This document shows positions 25,383-34,947 of a stretch of 64,000 nucleotides of DNA, in pieces. The position numbers and the translations under genes are program-made. The stretch spans positions 436,501-500,500 of the forward strand of contig NZ_CP061035.1 of assembly GCF_016743815.1 (NCBI RefSeq). Reading direction: 5' to 3'. Below the pieces are notes generated by a model. The model saw only the letters and a program-made list of their open reading frames with translations. It was not told where the DNA came from and made no database searches. Origin of the DNA: Sphingomonas aliaeris. GTDB lineage: Bacteria > Pseudomonadota > Alphaproteobacteria > Sphingomonadales > Sphingomonadaceae. Every line of letters starts with the position of its first letter. Position 1 is the first letter of the stretch.

Positions 25383-26654
25383 TCACAGCGCGCTCACAGT
25401 TGGAACCTCTGCTAGGCTTGTCGTCCATGCCGGCGAGCGCATCTCCGAACGTAGCTTCCACTCCCGCCTGAACCCCTGTGAGGCGGTGACAGCCGTCCAT
25501 TTACCGAACCGTCCGTTGATCTGGTCGAGCGCGTCCATGAGGCGATCGCGCTTGTCAGCGTCGCCTTCGAACAGCGTCCGAGGCCGCATATCGGACGCAA
25601 CCAGATCGTCCAGCATGATGCCTGCTTTGGTGTAGGCATAACCATCCCTCCAAGCCCGCTCTGCGCCCCGCCTGGCTGCTGCGATCAACTCCAGGCTGTC
25701 GTTAGTCATCGGGTGCAGAACGATCGTGCGTGACCCCGCATATTGCGGCCGCTCGGGCTTATGCCGATTGGTATGGAAGAACGTTGTCAGCCGCGCCGCG
25801 ACCAGGCCGTGTTGGCGCAGCTTCTCGCCGGCCCGCATGGCATATTGGCTAAGTGCACCCATCATGCTGTCGAACGTCGTGACCGGCGTGCCGAACGACC
25901 GGGTGACTGCCATGCCCTTGCGTTGCGGCTCGACCTTCTCGACGGCGTTCGACGGCACGCCGCGGAGTTCTGCCACCAATCGCTCCAGCACGACCGTGCC
26001 GACGGCGCGCGCCTGCTTCATAGGCATGTCCCTGAGCGCGCCTGCTGTTTCGATACCCAAGGCGTTCAGCTTGCGGGCGGTGGCGCCGCCCACGCCCCAA
26101 ACATTCTCGACAGGAAATGCCTGCATAACGTCATGCCGAGCATCGTCGTCGCGCAGGTCTGCCACGCCATCGAAGCGCCTGTCCTTTTTGGCGACAGCAT
26201 TGGCGAGCTTGGCCAGCGTCTTCGTCTCGGCGATTCCCACACAGGTCGGGATCGTCGTCCACAACCGCACCTGTTCCCGCATCGCGCGGGAATGGGCCAC
26301 CAGATCGCGATCCTCAAACCCGCTGAGATCGAGGAACGTCTCGTCGATCGAATAGATCTCGAAGTCTCGGGCGAACGCTTCGCATGCCGCCACGACCCGG
26401 CGCTGCATGTCGCCATAGAGCGTGTAGTTGGACGACAGGACGCGAATGCCATGCACACGCACCTTGTCGCGCAGGTGATGTATCGGATCGCCCATCTTGA
26501 TCCCCAGCGCCTTGGCTTCGGCTGATCGGGCGATGGCGCAGCCGTCGTTGTTCGACAGCACGATGACCGGCACGCCGACCAGTCTGGCGTCGAAGGCCCG
26601 CTCGCACGACACGTAATAGTTGTTGCAGTCGATCAATGCGATCGGCGCGGTCAT
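25383..26654 (-). CDS. umuC: Y-family DNA polymerase UmuC
   Basis: This 423-residue translesion polymerase has [16 protein letters not shown] at the start (first catalytic Asp), [12 protein letters not shown] near 98-109 (second Asp-Glu pair), and [15 protein letters not shown] with a thumb region [15 protein letters not shown]. The C-terminal little-finger domain carries [15 protein letters not shown]. The ATG at 26654 overlaps the umuD stop as ATGA. It is the last gene of an SOS operon (67-aa gene, umuD, umuC) and would carry out mutagenic repair as polymerase V with processed UmuD. Confidence 0.95.
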   Translation of the reverse strand: MTAPIALIDCNNYYVSCERAFDARLVGVPVIVLSNNDGCAIARSAEAKALGIKMGDPIHHLRDKVRVHGIRVLSSNYTLYGDMQRRVVAACEAFARDFEIYSIDETFLDLSGFEDRDLVAHSRAMREQVRLWTTIPTCVGIAETKTLAKLANAVAKKDRRFDGVADLRDDDARHDVMQAFPVENVWGVGGATARKLNALGIETAGALRDMPMKQARAVGTVVLERLVAELRGVPSNAVEKVEPQRKGMAVTRSFGTPVTTFDSMMGALSQYAMRAGEKLRQHGLVAARLTTFFHTNRHKPERPQYAGSRTIVLHPMTNDSLELIAAARRGAERAWRDGYAYTKAGIMLDDLVASDMRPRTLFEGDADKRDRLMDALDQINGRFGKWTAVTASQGFRREWKLRSEMRSPAWTTSLAEVPTVSAL

Positions 26655-27127
26655 GGCATCTTGCGGGCAACGCCAACCACGACGCCCCATATCTCTACAT
26701 GCTCATCGACCAATATCTGATCGAACCCGTCAGCCTCTGGCACGAGCCAGTGTCGGCCCCCGACGTAGCGCAGCCGCTTCAGCGTCCGATCACCGTGGAC
26801 CAGCGCGACAACAACCGCGCCCGATCGGGGCTTCTTCGCCCGGTTGACCACAATCAGGTCGCCGTCATTAATCCCGACGCCGGCCATCGATTGCCCCTCG
26901 ACCCGCATTATGTAGCTGGCCGCGGGATGCTCGACGAGCCAGGCGCCGAGATCGATCGGCTCTTCCATGTCGTCCTGCGCTGGGGACGGGAACCCGGCCG
27001 GCGTGCGGCTGAGGAATAGCGGGACTTCACGCGGCACCAGCTCAAACGGAACGTCGTGAAGCGTGATAGCCTCAAGCCGGGGGCGTAGAAGCGATACGAT
27101 CGGGCGCGGCCCGTTCCCGTGCGGCAC
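26651..27127 (-). CDS. umuD: UmuD, self-cleaving translesion polymerase subunit
   Basis: This 158-residue protein has the cleavage site Ala44-Gly45 in RTPAGFPSP, the nucleophile Ser80 in VEGQSM and the general base Lys117 in GDRTLKRL. All three S24 peptidase features are therefore intact. RecA filament-stimulated self-cleavage gives UmuD' that joins UmuC. The GTG start at 27127 lies two bases after the stop of the upstream small gene, and the end overlaps umuC by four bases. It is controlled by the LexA box at 27409-27423. Confidence 0.95.
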   Translation of the reverse strand: MPHGNGPRPIVSLLRPRLEAITLHDVPFELVPREVPLFLSRTPAGFPSPAQDDMEEPIDLGAWLVEHPAASYIMRVEGQSMAGVGINDGDLIVVNRAKKPRSGAVVVALVHGDRTLKRLRYVGGRHWLVPEADGFDQILVDEHVEIWGVVVGVARKMP

Positions 27128-27129
27128 GG

Positions 27130-27333
27130 CTAAAGGATCGTTGCGAGCGAAAGCTGTTCAGGCCGCGGACCAAGCACGCAGCGCGCTTCCTGAGCTGCAC
27201 CGACCGCTTGGCGGTAGTGCACGGTCCCGAACCGCTCTGCCTCATCGAACGGCACCGGCGCCCATTCCTCGGTCGGATAGCAGGCGTCGTAAATCGCGTG
27301 CGCAGCCGCACGCAGTTGCAGATCGTGCTGCAT
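27130..27333 (-). CDS. 67-aa protein of unknown function, first gene of the umuDC operon
   Basis: This small protein reads as a compact helical polypeptide (LRAAAHAIYDACYPTEEW, FDEAERFGTVHYRQAV, AAQEARCVL). GGAGGATG lies just before ATG 27333, and the stop is two bases from the umuD GTG, so it is almost certainly translated with umuD and umuC. A LexA box lies 76 bases upstream. I do not recognise the family. A role as a DNA-damage response accessory, for example a polymerase or UmuD modulator, is inference from position only. Confidence 0.75.
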   Translation of the reverse strand: MQHDLQLRAAAHAIYDACYPTEEWAPVPFDEAERFGTVHYRQAVGAAQEARCVLGPRPEQLSLATIL

Positions 27334-27408
27334 GGCATCCTCCAGATTGTCGCATCACCGCAGCGGCGGCGCGGATCATAGCTAGGCGCATAGCAATCTG
27401 ATTCGCAA

Positions 27409-27423
27409 GAACATTGCGGGAAC
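27409..27423. promoter_or_regulatory. LexA (SOS) box GAAC-N7-GAAC
   Basis: The site reads GAACATTGCGGGAAC, the reverse complement form of GTTC-N7-GTTC, which is the LexA recognition pattern of alphaproteobacteria. It lies between the divergent umuDC-type operon (start 27333) and the YozE-like gene (start 27469), so it may control both. Confidence 0.8.
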
Positions 27424-27468
27424 AGACTTCGGATGCGATGAAGCCGCCGACGATTCGAAGGACACGAT

Positions 27469-27705
27469 ATGACTGACCATAACGACGACGATCAGGAGCC
27501 GAGGATGGCGTTCGGCAAATGGATGTTGATGCAGCGCGATCGGGGCGACTGGATCGATGGCATTGCGGATGCGGCGCGGGCGGACCGGACATTCCCAAAG
27601 AACGGCGATCCCGAGGCAGTGCGTAAGCATCTACGCAGTCAGCAGGCCGATGGCGACGCGTTCGCCGCGATCGATGATGCTGAAAGCGAATGGATGTCGC
27701 TCTGA
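27469..27705 (+). CDS. YozE SAM-like domain protein
   Basis: This 78-residue protein carries the YozE-like pattern FGKWMLMQRDRGDWIDGIAD, ADRTFP and GDPEAVRKHL, a small helical SAM-like fold found in many alphaproteobacteria with no assigned reaction. It is divergent from the SOS operon with the LexA box in between, and its end overlaps the start of the secreted nuclease gene. Possible DNA-damage control is inferred from the LexA box. Confidence 0.78.
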   Translation: MTDHNDDDQEPRMAFGKWMLMQRDRGDWIDGIADAARADRTFPKNGDPEAVRKHLRSQQADGDAFAAIDDAESEWMSL

Positions 27706-28103
27706 TCCTACTACTGCTTCTCGCCGCCGCTCACCTTCCAGCGTTCCAGTGCACCGTCACCCGTATCCATGACGGTGACGGACCTTTGTGGTGCGCAAAC
27801 GGTATCAAGGTCCGTGTCGCCGGTATCCAGGCGCCCGACTTCGAAGACGCTGAGCCGTGCCGACGCCGACAGCGGGGGTATGTTTGTTCGGACGCTAAAG
27901 CCCGACAGAGCCAGCAAATCGTCCAGCGCCTGACATTAGGTAAGTCGATGGCGTGCCAGCCGGTCGATCGTAGCTACGCACGTGTCGTAGCGCGCTGCAC
28001 CCTGCCCGATGGTCGCAGCCTATCCTGTGCGATCGTAGCCGCCGGCGCTGCGACGCGCTGGGATACCTATTGGCGACGGTATCAAATGAACGATTGCCGG
28101 TGA
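27690..28103 (+). CDS. Secreted thermonuclease-like (SNase fold) protein
   Basis: This 137-residue protein has an N-terminal hydrophobic signal segment (VALILLLLLAAAHLPAF). The OB-fold of staphylococcal-type nucleases follows: TRIHDGDG near residues 23-30, KVRVAGIQAPDFED near 41-53 (Arg and acidic position) and YARVVARC near 96-103 (second Arg). The usual DGDT is DGDG here and the catalytic Glu position is Asp, so activity is plausible but not certain. It overlaps the YozE-like gene by 16 bases and is probably co-expressed with it. Confidence 0.8.
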   Translation: MDVALILLLLLAAAHLPAFQCTVTRIHDGDGPLWCANGIKVRVAGIQAPDFEDAEPCRRRQRGYVCSDAKARQSQQIVQRLTLGKSMACQPVDRSYARVVARCTLPDGRSLSCAIVAAGAATRWDTYWRRYQMNDCR

Positions 28104-28397
28104 CGCTGTTGACGATACACAGCGTTGCGGTGGGTTAGCCGTCATAGAGCGTTGCTGATCGCACGCAGCTTCCGTGGAGTTTGGAACCGCTCGTATGGCC
28201 GGATAATCGCGCGTGGTGGCGGTTGTAGGCCGAGATGAGCGAGCGTCCGAATCGGCAAGCGGAAACATCGGTCCGAATATCCGTGATTGGGTCAACCTGG
28301 TGTATTTATTCCCACGGTCGACAGCGAGAGGACTTAGGTACCCGGTGTCGTCGCGCGCAGCAGCATTGATATTTTTACGAGATACGCCGCTCAATTC
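28104..28397. other. Gene-free stretch
   Basis: No gene is visible. A hairpin ACGCTGT...ACAGCGT (28103-28125) directly follows the nuclease stop and might act as a weak terminator, although no T-tract follows it. Confidence 0.4.
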
Positions 28398-29417
28398 TCA
28401 ACGCCGCGGAATCAGAAGTCGCCCACACACCTTCCTGGCGCTAACAAACTTCAGGACGGTCTTGGCAGTCCATTCCGGCCGTTCAAGGAAAATGTGGTGC
28501 GTGCTGCGCGGGACTTCGATCGCGGTCCCGCACCGAGCGTTGCGCTCGAAGTCGGCTTTCGCGGCAAGCATCCAGGGACGCAGAACCTTGTTCGACGCGG
28601 CGACGAAGGCAGCGCGTTGCTCTGATGTTGCGTTGGGCGGAACCTGATCCGGCACGTCCTTCGATGTGAAGATGGCCAACGACGGTGCGGCAATCGCATT
28701 CCAGCGTGGCTTCGCAGCAATGTCACCGCGCAGCACGGCAGCGGCGGTTTGCGGGCTCGCCTTGGGCAGATACCCGTTGGGTCCCGAGCCGGTAATTGCC
28801 GCTAGGTCGCTGCGGACGGCGCGCACCTGCTTGGTGCCAAGTGCCGCCGCACGCCACCCTGCGAAGGCGTCGAGCGTCGCGCGATCTGCTGTACCCGGTA
28901 GGGGCATCGTCGGAAGTGCCGCCATCAATTCCAACGCGCGCGAACGATCATAGGCCGAGTCGAGATAAATAAGCCGGTCGACCCGATCGGAATGATCCGC
29001 GCCGAGCGTGGCGAGTTCGCCCCCGGCGATGCTATGACCGATGAACGACGCGCGGTGAATTCCCAGGCCGTCCATCACGCCCAAAATGTCGCGCACCAGT
29101 GTGGCGTTGGAATAGTCGCCATCGGCCGGCGAACCGGACGCGCCGTAGCCACGCCGAGTAATAGCAATGACGCGGTGCCGCTGGGCGAGCAGAGGCGCGA
29201 ATTCGTCATAGATATGCGCCGAATTACCCAGCCCGGTAAGCAGGATGATCGCCGGCCCCCGACCGCCCCAGTCCACGAAATTCAATCGCAAATCGCCAAC
29301 CTGGCAGAAACTGTCCTTCCCGGTTGCTGTGGTGCGACAATCGTAACGCTCCTGCGCGTGGGCCGATACGGGCGTACCCACTGCCAACATCAGCGCTGCT
29401 GCTACCCAGATTTTCAC
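28398..29417 (-). CDS. Secreted alpha/beta hydrolase
   Basis: This 339-residue protein has a signal peptide (about 1-21, ending SAHAQ). GRGPAIILLTGLGNSAHIYD carries the oxyanion-hole region, RRGYGASG the strand after it, FIGHSIAGGE near 143-152 the nucleophile Ser, and STHHIFLE near the end the catalytic His. The GTG start at 29417 overlaps the stop of the receptor gene as GTGA, so it is translationally coupled to it. It probably hydrolyses an ester taken up through that receptor. Confidence 0.88.
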   Translation of the reverse strand: MKIWVAAALMLAVGTPVSAHAQERYDCRTTATGKDSFCQVGDLRLNFVDWGGRGPAIILLTGLGNSAHIYDEFAPLLAQRHRVIAITRRGYGASGSPADGDYSNATLVRDILGVMDGLGIHRASFIGHSIAGGELATLGADHSDRVDRLIYLDSAYDRSRALELMAALPTMPLPGTADRATLDAFAGWRAAALGTKQVRAVRSDLAAITGSGPNGYLPKASPQTAAAVLRGDIAAKPRWNAIAAPSLAIFTSKDVPDQVPPNATSEQRAAFVAASNKVLRPWMLAAKADFERNARCGTAIEVPRSTHHIFLERPEWTAKTVLKFVSARKVCGRLLIPRR

Positions 29418-31555
29418 AGGCGGTAATCCAGCGTGATGCCGATCGTGCGTGGCCGAACGAGGAACTCTACAGGTCCGCGCACCCCTGTCGCTGCCTGCGA
29501 TACGCCGCGTGTGTCGCCGATATTCTCGATAAACCCGGACACGCCGAACCCGGCAATCGTAGCGCCCAGGCGCAGGTCGAAGATATTATAACCGCCCTGC
29601 CGACGCGGTGACGGCGTCAGTTCACCCGGTGCGCTCGAAATATAGCGATGCGACAGTGCGAAGGTCGGTGCGAAGCGACTATTGATCGGCGCGTACGTGA
29701 TCGAGTCCGATACCTGCCAGCGCGACGCACCCGGCAAGGCCGATCCCGCTGGTACCAGCCCCGCACCACTTCCGAACGGTCGTCGCAATTCGCCGTCGAG
29801 ATAGGTCAGCGACCCCTGGACCGCGAGCGCACGAGCCGGTCGGTACGTAGCGCTGGCCTCGAATCCGCGGTTGCGCGCGCGTCCGGCATTGGCGGTGTAG
29901 ATGAAGCCGCTCGTGCTGCGCTGCGTCACTTGAATGTCGTCCCAGTCTATCCAGTACAGTGTCGCATCCAACTGGAGACGTCCGTCCAACTGCGTGGTCC
30001 GCGCGCCAAGCTCGTAATTCCAGAGCGAGTCCGAGTTGAACTGCGTTGGAATAGCGAATGCGGGATCACGCGCAATGTTCGGACCGCCGAAGCGAAACCC
30101 GCGCGAGGCCAGGGCGTACACCAGATTGTCGGTGTCAGGCTGCCAGGTCACCGACACTTTGGGCGAGAATCCGGTCTGCTCGGATCCGCCGCTGGTCGTC
30201 GTGGTCGGGCCCGACAACGGGCCGCCCTGTGTTGTCGTCGTCTCCAGGCGGGTCCTGAACAGACGACCACCTGCGGTGACCTTCAGCGTGTCGGTAAAGC
30301 GGAACGTTCCCTCGCCGAAGATCGCGCTTTCCTTGCCGCGAATTCGGACGAGAGCGTCGATCAGCGTCGGCGTACCGAAGACCGGCACCGCAGCGGGCGC
30401 GTTCAACTGGTTGACGATCTGCTCACGCGTAGAATCGTGGAATGCTCCAATAAGATATTCAAATCGTTGGCCACTAGGCGACGCCAACCGCGCCTCGAAA
30501 GTCGTCCCGCGGCTACGACCTGGTTCGACAAACGCTGCTGGCGCCAATGCAGGCGCAAGTCCTGAATAATCCTGCTGGCCGGAAAAACGCTTCAAATGAC
30601 GCGTTGCCGTCGCCGTCAACGTGGCAAATCCTACATCCTGATCGAGGCGCAAGTTGTGCAGCGTCGTACGATATCGGAACGGCTCTGCAATCCGAGTACT
30701 CTTGGCGTAGCGGCCAACCGACGGCTGCGTGGACCCCGCGTCGTCGGTTTGCTGTGTCTGTTGCAGGAACAGGTAGTTGAGTGTCGTACCGGCGGCGGGC
30801 GCCAGCGTAACCAGAATGCGCCCTCCGTCGATCGACGTGCGATTGGTGTCGCGTCGCCCGGTGCCGACATTGTCTACGAACCCCGCGATGCGCCGTTGGC
30901 CGTATACACCGCGCACCGCCAGCACGTCGCGGACGACCGGCACGTTCAGCATCGCGTTGCCCGACAGTCCGGTTCCGCCATGGCGCACTTCTTCGATCCC
31001 GGCCCGGACATGCGCGTCGAACGCATTCAGGTCAGGACGAGCCGCCTGATAGTTGATCGCGCCCCCCATCGACGATGACCCGAACAGCGAGCCCTGCGGC
31101 CCGCGCAGCACCGCGACATTGTCCACGTCGAATGTGTCGATATCCGGTATGCCGCCCGAATAGAACGGATCCGTCAGCGGCACGTCGTTGATGAAATAGC
31201 CCGTCGTACCTTGCGCCTGCGCAATGCCCGTGGTCGTCGCGACACCGCGGATGATCGCCGCCGAATTGCCCGGCACCGTCTGGTTGAACACAACGCCCGG
31301 CGTGCGGGTCAGATAGTCCGCATAGGATCGCGCACCGATCGATTCCAAGGCCTTTTCGTCGAAGGCGGTAACCGATCCCGATATGTCCCGGACACGCTCG
31401 GCGCGCTTCGTGGCGGTGACGATAATGTCACCTCCGTCACTGGTGCTGTCTGCTTCTTCGACCGCTACGGGCGTCGCGGCGGAGGCCTGCGCCGACGCCT
31501 GCGTAGAAAACAGCGAGGCCGAAGCGGCCAATCCGAGACCCAATACAGCTTTCAT
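29414..31555 (-). CDS. TonB-dependent outer-membrane receptor
   Basis: This 713-residue receptor has a signal peptide (MKAVLGLGLAASASLF, ending ASAQA), plug start DGGDIIVTATKRAERV, plug motifs VLRGPQGSLFGSSSMGGAIN, and a beta-barrel with a terminal GITLDYRL. I place the start at ATG 31555, which has AGGGA about eight bases upstream; an in-frame longer version crosses the operator. It is paired with an alpha/beta hydrolase and faces a TetR gene with a perfect 14-bp palindrome 33 bases before its start. It probably imports a hydrophobic ester or lactone. Confidence 0.93.
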   Translation of the reverse strand: MKAVLGLGLAASASLFSTQASAQASAATPVAVEEADSTSDGGDIIVTATKRAERVRDISGSVTAFDEKALESIGARSYADYLTRTPGVVFNQTVPGNSAAIIRGVATTTGIAQAQGTTGYFINDVPLTDPFYSGGIPDIDTFDVDNVAVLRGPQGSLFGSSSMGGAINYQAARPDLNAFDAHVRAGIEEVRHGGTGLSGNAMLNVPVVRDVLAVRGVYGQRRIAGFVDNVGTGRRDTNRTSIDGGRILVTLAPAAGTTLNYLFLQQTQQTDDAGSTQPSVGRYAKSTRIAEPFRYRTTLHNLRLDQDVGFATLTATATRHLKRFSGQQDYSGLAPALAPAAFVEPGRSRGTTFEARLASPSGQRFEYLIGAFHDSTREQIVNQLNAPAAVPVFGTPTLIDALVRIRGKESAIFGEGTFRFTDTLKVTAGGRLFRTRLETTTTQGGPLSGPTTTTSGGSEQTGFSPKVSVTWQPDTDNLVYALASRGFRFGGPNIARDPAFAIPTQFNSDSLWNYELGARTTQLDGRLQLDATLYWIDWDDIQVTQRSTSGFIYTANAGRARNRGFEASATYRPARALAVQGSLTYLDGELRRPFGSGAGLVPAGSALPGASRWQVSDSITYAPINSRFAPTFALSHRYISSAPGELTPSPRRQGGYNIFDLRLGATIAGFGVSGFIENIGDTRGVSQAATGVRGPVEFLVRPRTIGITLDYRL

Positions 31556-31587
31556 ATCGCATTCCCTTATGCCCCTGGGCCAAACTG

Positions 31588-31601
31588 ACCGACTAGTCGG
31601 T
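31588..31601. promoter_or_regulatory. 14-bp palindromic operator for the divergent TetR
   Basis: ACCGACTAGTCGGT is a perfect palindrome in the 95-base space between the receptor start (31555) and the TetR start (31651). Sites with ACCGAC/GTCGGT arms of this kind are typical of TetR-family repressors. I infer repression of both genes until a ligand arrives. Confidence 0.75.
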
Positions 31602-31650
31602 TTTGTCAAGCAGCTTGTGTAGCGGCTCGGTAAAACGCTATCTCCTCGCG

Positions 31651-32289
31651 ATGCCAAAACTGTCATCTGTCGTATCTGCCGCGCGGCGCATGAACATTGT
31701 CAACGCCGCTCGACGGTGTTTCGCGGAACGCGGGATCGCCGTGTCGGTGGAGGAAATCTGCATCGAGGCTGGGATCAGCAAAGGCGCTTTTTACGGATAT
31801 TTTGCCAGCAAGGACGCCGCGATCGAGGCGATCGCGGGCGATCATCGCGGTGCTTTCGATGGTCTTGCGGAAATAAGGCAAGTGGATGCTCTCGCCGACC
31901 GCCTCTACGCTTACGCGCATGACGGCGATCCTCGATCTACGCGGCTGGAACTTGAGGCTTGGGCATACAGCCTGCAGCAGCCAGCGCTGCGTGCTATCCT
32001 GCAGGAGAATATCCAGCACATGCGAGCCGCCTTGTCGCGAAACTCAGCCGTCCTGTCTAAAGTGAGCAAGCACTCCGGGAAATCCTTACCGCCGATCGCG
32101 CTTGTTATACAAATTTTTGCTACTGGACTTGTCGCGTCGATGGCCTTGGGCGTTGATAAGCAGGGCGCCGACCAGGAAGACAGTATGCGGGAAGCCTTGA
32201 ACTATATGCTTGACGCGCTTCTCAAGGATCAGTTTGACGCGGGTAACGTTCAACCCGTTCAAATCGCTGAACGGGAGGAGCGACCATAA
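31651..32289 (+). CDS. TetR-family transcriptional regulator
   Basis: This 212-residue protein has an N-terminal HTH (NAARRCFAERG, VSVEEICIEAGISKGAFYGYFASKDAAIEAI) and a larger helical ligand-binding domain with a C-terminal ALNYMLDALL helix. I chose ATG 31651; the frame extends 16 codons upstream without a ribosome site. It is divergent from the receptor-hydrolase operon and almost certainly acts at the palindrome between them. Confidence 0.9.
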   Translation: MPKLSSVVSAARRMNIVNAARRCFAERGIAVSVEEICIEAGISKGAFYGYFASKDAAIEAIAGDHRGAFDGLAEIRQVDALADRLYAYAHDGDPRSTRLELEAWAYSLQQPALRAILQENIQHMRAALSRNSAVLSKVSKHSGKSLPPIALVIQIFATGLVASMALGVDKQGADQEDSMREALNYMLDALLKDQFDAGNVQPVQIAEREERP

Positions 32290-32545
32290 TCGGCTCGGCG
32301 AGATTTGCGGTTGCCAAGTCCTGATCTCATTGCTGTTCTTGATCTAACGATAAGTCTTGCAATTGGGGCGAGATCGACACGCAGCTTGCCGTTCTAACGA
32401 TAGAAGCAGGTTGATCGCCGTCGCGGTTGCGGCTGAGATGAACGACCGACCGATTTACGATGCCAGAAGCTCCCTCGTGAATGTCGCCTTCTGGGTCTAA
32501 TGAGACTAGCGACTGATCAACCCGTCCCGACCGTTAAATTCGTTT

Positions 32546-33769
32546 TTAACGGAGCACACTGAGCGGGATCGCGTTTCCCATGACGCGGTAACCCTCGTCG
32601 TTGGGGTGAAGCCAGTCGCCGGATTGAAGATTGGCGCGCAGCCGATTGGGGCGAGCGGGATCGCGTGTCGCGCGGTCGAAATCGATTGTTCCGTCGAACT
32701 CGCCGGATGACAGGATCCAGCGATTAATGGTCTGGCGCACGGCGTTTCCATCTGCCCGATAATAGCTTGCGCCTTCATATGGCAGGATGGTTCCGCCCAC
32801 GACCCAGATCCCGTGCGCTTTCGCCCGGGTAATCATCTGGCGATATCCTGCGATAAGTGCGTCTGCGCTGATCGGCGCGTCGCCGCCGCGACCGATATCG
32901 TTCACTCCAATGAGCAGGATCACGGTGCTGACGCCCGGAACGGACAGGACATCTCGGTCGAACCGCGCGATCGCGCTTTGCCCGAACAGCGGGATCGCGC
33001 CATCGGCCAGGATGCGGTTGCCCGAAATGGCAGCGTTCGCGACACCGAACCCGCGCTTCGATCCGTTTGCTGCAAGTCGTTCAGAAAGGCGATCGGGCCA
33101 GCGTCTGTCCTGGTTCAGGGTGGAGGAATAGCCATCGGTTATGGAATCTCCATAGGTCACGACGACCGGACGAGGTGTCGCTTGCTTTATATCGACCTCG
33201 GAGATGAACGCGCGCGCCGTGATGGTGCTTTCGGCATCGAACGGCGCATCGATGAAGTTGCCGCGGGGCGAAACCTGGCCGGTCTCGCCGCCAGCCGCGT
33301 GGCAGGTACACAGTCCCGTATCCTCGGGAAAATATAGCGTGATCCGAAGTCGCGCGCGGTCGGGGATCTTCAAGTCGACCGTATCGCTCAGCCAAGGCGA
33401 ACCGGCCGGGATGATCGTTCCGCCGATCCCGCTGAACGTCACCGTTCGCGAGCTCCCGGTCACCTCAACGCCCTTGTCATCGACCAGCGCCACGCGCGCC
33501 GCTCCAATCTTTAGCGGTTGTGAGCCGTATTCGTTGGTCAGTCGGATACGCAGGCCTGTCCCGCCGGCGCTGAGGCGCACCGTCTGGACGATCGTCTGGT
33601 TGTTAAACGCCTTCGCCAACGCCTCCCCCGGCAGTCCCGGGCCTGACGCCATCGGGGGCGCTGGAGACGCCGCCCAGCTCGCTGCCCAATGCGACGCCGG
33701 ACGCGCAGCGGCGGGATATGAAAGAACGCCTAGGAATATAGCGCAGCCGCCGATCATCCGCATCATCAT
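32546..33769 (-). CDS. SGNH/GDSL-family esterase, secreted
   Basis: This 407-residue protein has a signal peptide (first about 22 residues, ending AAARP) and an N-terminal beta-sandwich part (about 45-200). The SGNH hydrolase domain follows, with block I GDSITDG near 207-213, block II GVANAAISGNR, block III GVND and block V DWLHPND. The two-domain layout matches secreted SGNH esterases acting on polysaccharide or lipid esters. Its start overlaps the stop of the DUF3089 gene (ATGA). It is the last gene of the minus-strand esterase operon. A CCGTTAAA/TTTAACGG inverted repeat overlaps its stop. Confidence 0.9.
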   Translation of the reverse strand: MMMRMIGGCAIFLGVLSYPAAARPASHWAASWAASPAPPMASGPGLPGEALAKAFNNQTIVQTVRLSAGGTGLRIRLTNEYGSQPLKIGAARVALVDDKGVEVTGSSRTVTFSGIGGTIIPAGSPWLSDTVDLKIPDRARLRITLYFPEDTGLCTCHAAGGETGQVSPRGNFIDAPFDAESTITARAFISEVDIKQATPRPVVVTYGDSITDGYSSTLNQDRRWPDRLSERLAANGSKRGFGVANAAISGNRILADGAIPLFGQSAIARFDRDVLSVPGVSTVILLIGVNDIGRGGDAPISADALIAGYRQMITRAKAHGIWVVGGTILPYEGASYYRADGNAVRQTINRWILSSGEFDGTIDFDRATRDPARPNRLRANLQSGDWLHPNDEGYRVMGNAIPLSVLR

Positions 33770-34947
33770 AACGTGTTACGCTCCCGATCCTGATTACCGG
33801 CCGCGGCCGCATCGCTCCTCCACGCCGCCACCCGGTCGATCGCATTCTGGCGGATCGCGGCGTAGAATATGCCGTAATCGTTCAGATGATAGCTGCCGAA
33901 TACCCAACTGAGCTTGTCGTTGAACCCCGCCGGTGCAGACCAGGGTATGTCGACCTCGAGCAGATGGCCGCGACACTTGGCGGCGGTTAGCTGCGGCACC
34001 AGTGCAGGCATGCGCTTGGCGACGCTGCCGAACGGCGCGGCGGGGAAGGGGAGGCTGCCGGGATTGGCGTCCGCCGCGGCCGGCCGGTCCGGGCGCCATG
34101 TCAACGGATTTACGCACAGAGCGTCGGATCGACCCTGCGTGGTCAGTGCTCCGCGCCACCAATAGGTCTTGTTGTCGGTGATCATCCGCGCGCCGGTTCG
34201 TCCCGCTTGGCTCGTATTGTACGATATCACGCATCCGGTGTGCCGGGCGCCGACGCACATCGGCAAGCCGATGTCGCCGAACGTATCGGGCACGTATCCG
34301 CCGATCAGATAGGCGGCGACCAGTTGCCGCTGTAACGGCGATCCCAGGATTTCGGCCTGTAGCAGCCGGATGGCATGCGCCGTACCCTGGCTGTGCGATG
34401 CGATGATAAACGACCGGCCGTGATTGAGGTGCGCGATGTAATACCGGAATGCCGCCGCGACGTCTGAATAGGCGACCTGCATCGCCCGCGGTTCCTTGAG
34501 CGCTGCCAGCGTCGCCTGACGATAGCGTGGCGCGTAGAGCCGGCAACACCCGTTAAAGACGCTGACCTGCCCGAGCAGGACGACGGGATTGAGCGGCGCG
34601 GCGGCATCGGATGCGTCGAACGGCGCGACCCATACCGCACTGCCCTTGAACGTCGTGGGATGGACGAAGAACACATCCGCCAGTGCCGCCCGTTCGTCGA
34701 TCGCCGCGAGGCCGACGGGTGTCGAGCGTTCCAGCCCGTTCCGCCCCGGTAACGCTAGCCACGCCTCGGACGCCGCATAATCCGGCGCCGGCGGGACGGC
34801 TCGCGGATCATAGGCGTGGTCCGGTCCGCGCAGGCTGGCGATCAGGCCCCATCCGCCGATCGCGGTGAAGGCGATCAACCCCGCGACGACGACCGACGCG
34901 AGCGCGATCAGCGTCGTGCGACACCAGCGACGCTTCGGCCAGCTCAC
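33766..34947 (-). CDS. DUF3089 alpha/beta hydrolase, membrane-anchored
   Basis: This 393-residue protein starts at GTG 34947, overlapping the GH1 stop as GTGA; a longer open frame upstream lies inside the GH1 gene. A single N-terminal hydrophobic segment (TTLIALASVVVAGLIAF) would anchor it in the inner membrane. DUF3089 signatures follow: VFFVHPTTF near 95-103 and FIIASHSQGT near 180-189, with the nucleophile Ser in SHSQG. This is an alpha/beta hydrolase family of unknown substrate. Placement in an operon with three other esterases and a glycosidase suggests a role in stepwise ester removal. Confidence 0.87.
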   Translation of the reverse strand: MSWPKRRWCRTTLIALASVVVAGLIAFTAIGGWGLIASLRGPDHAYDPRAVPPAPDYAASEAWLALPGRNGLERSTPVGLAAIDERAALADVFFVHPTTFKGSAVWVAPFDASDAAAPLNPVVLLGQVSVFNGCCRLYAPRYRQATLAALKEPRAMQVAYSDVAAAFRYYIAHLNHGRSFIIASHSQGTAHAIRLLQAEILGSPLQRQLVAAYLIGGYVPDTFGDIGLPMCVGARHTGCVISYNTSQAGRTGARMITDNKTYWWRGALTTQGRSDALCVNPLTWRPDRPAAADANPGSLPFPAAPFGSVAKRMPALVPQLTAAKCRGHLLEVDIPWSAPAGFNDKLSWVFGSYHLNDYGIFYAAIRQNAIDRVAAWRSDAAAAGNQDRERNTL

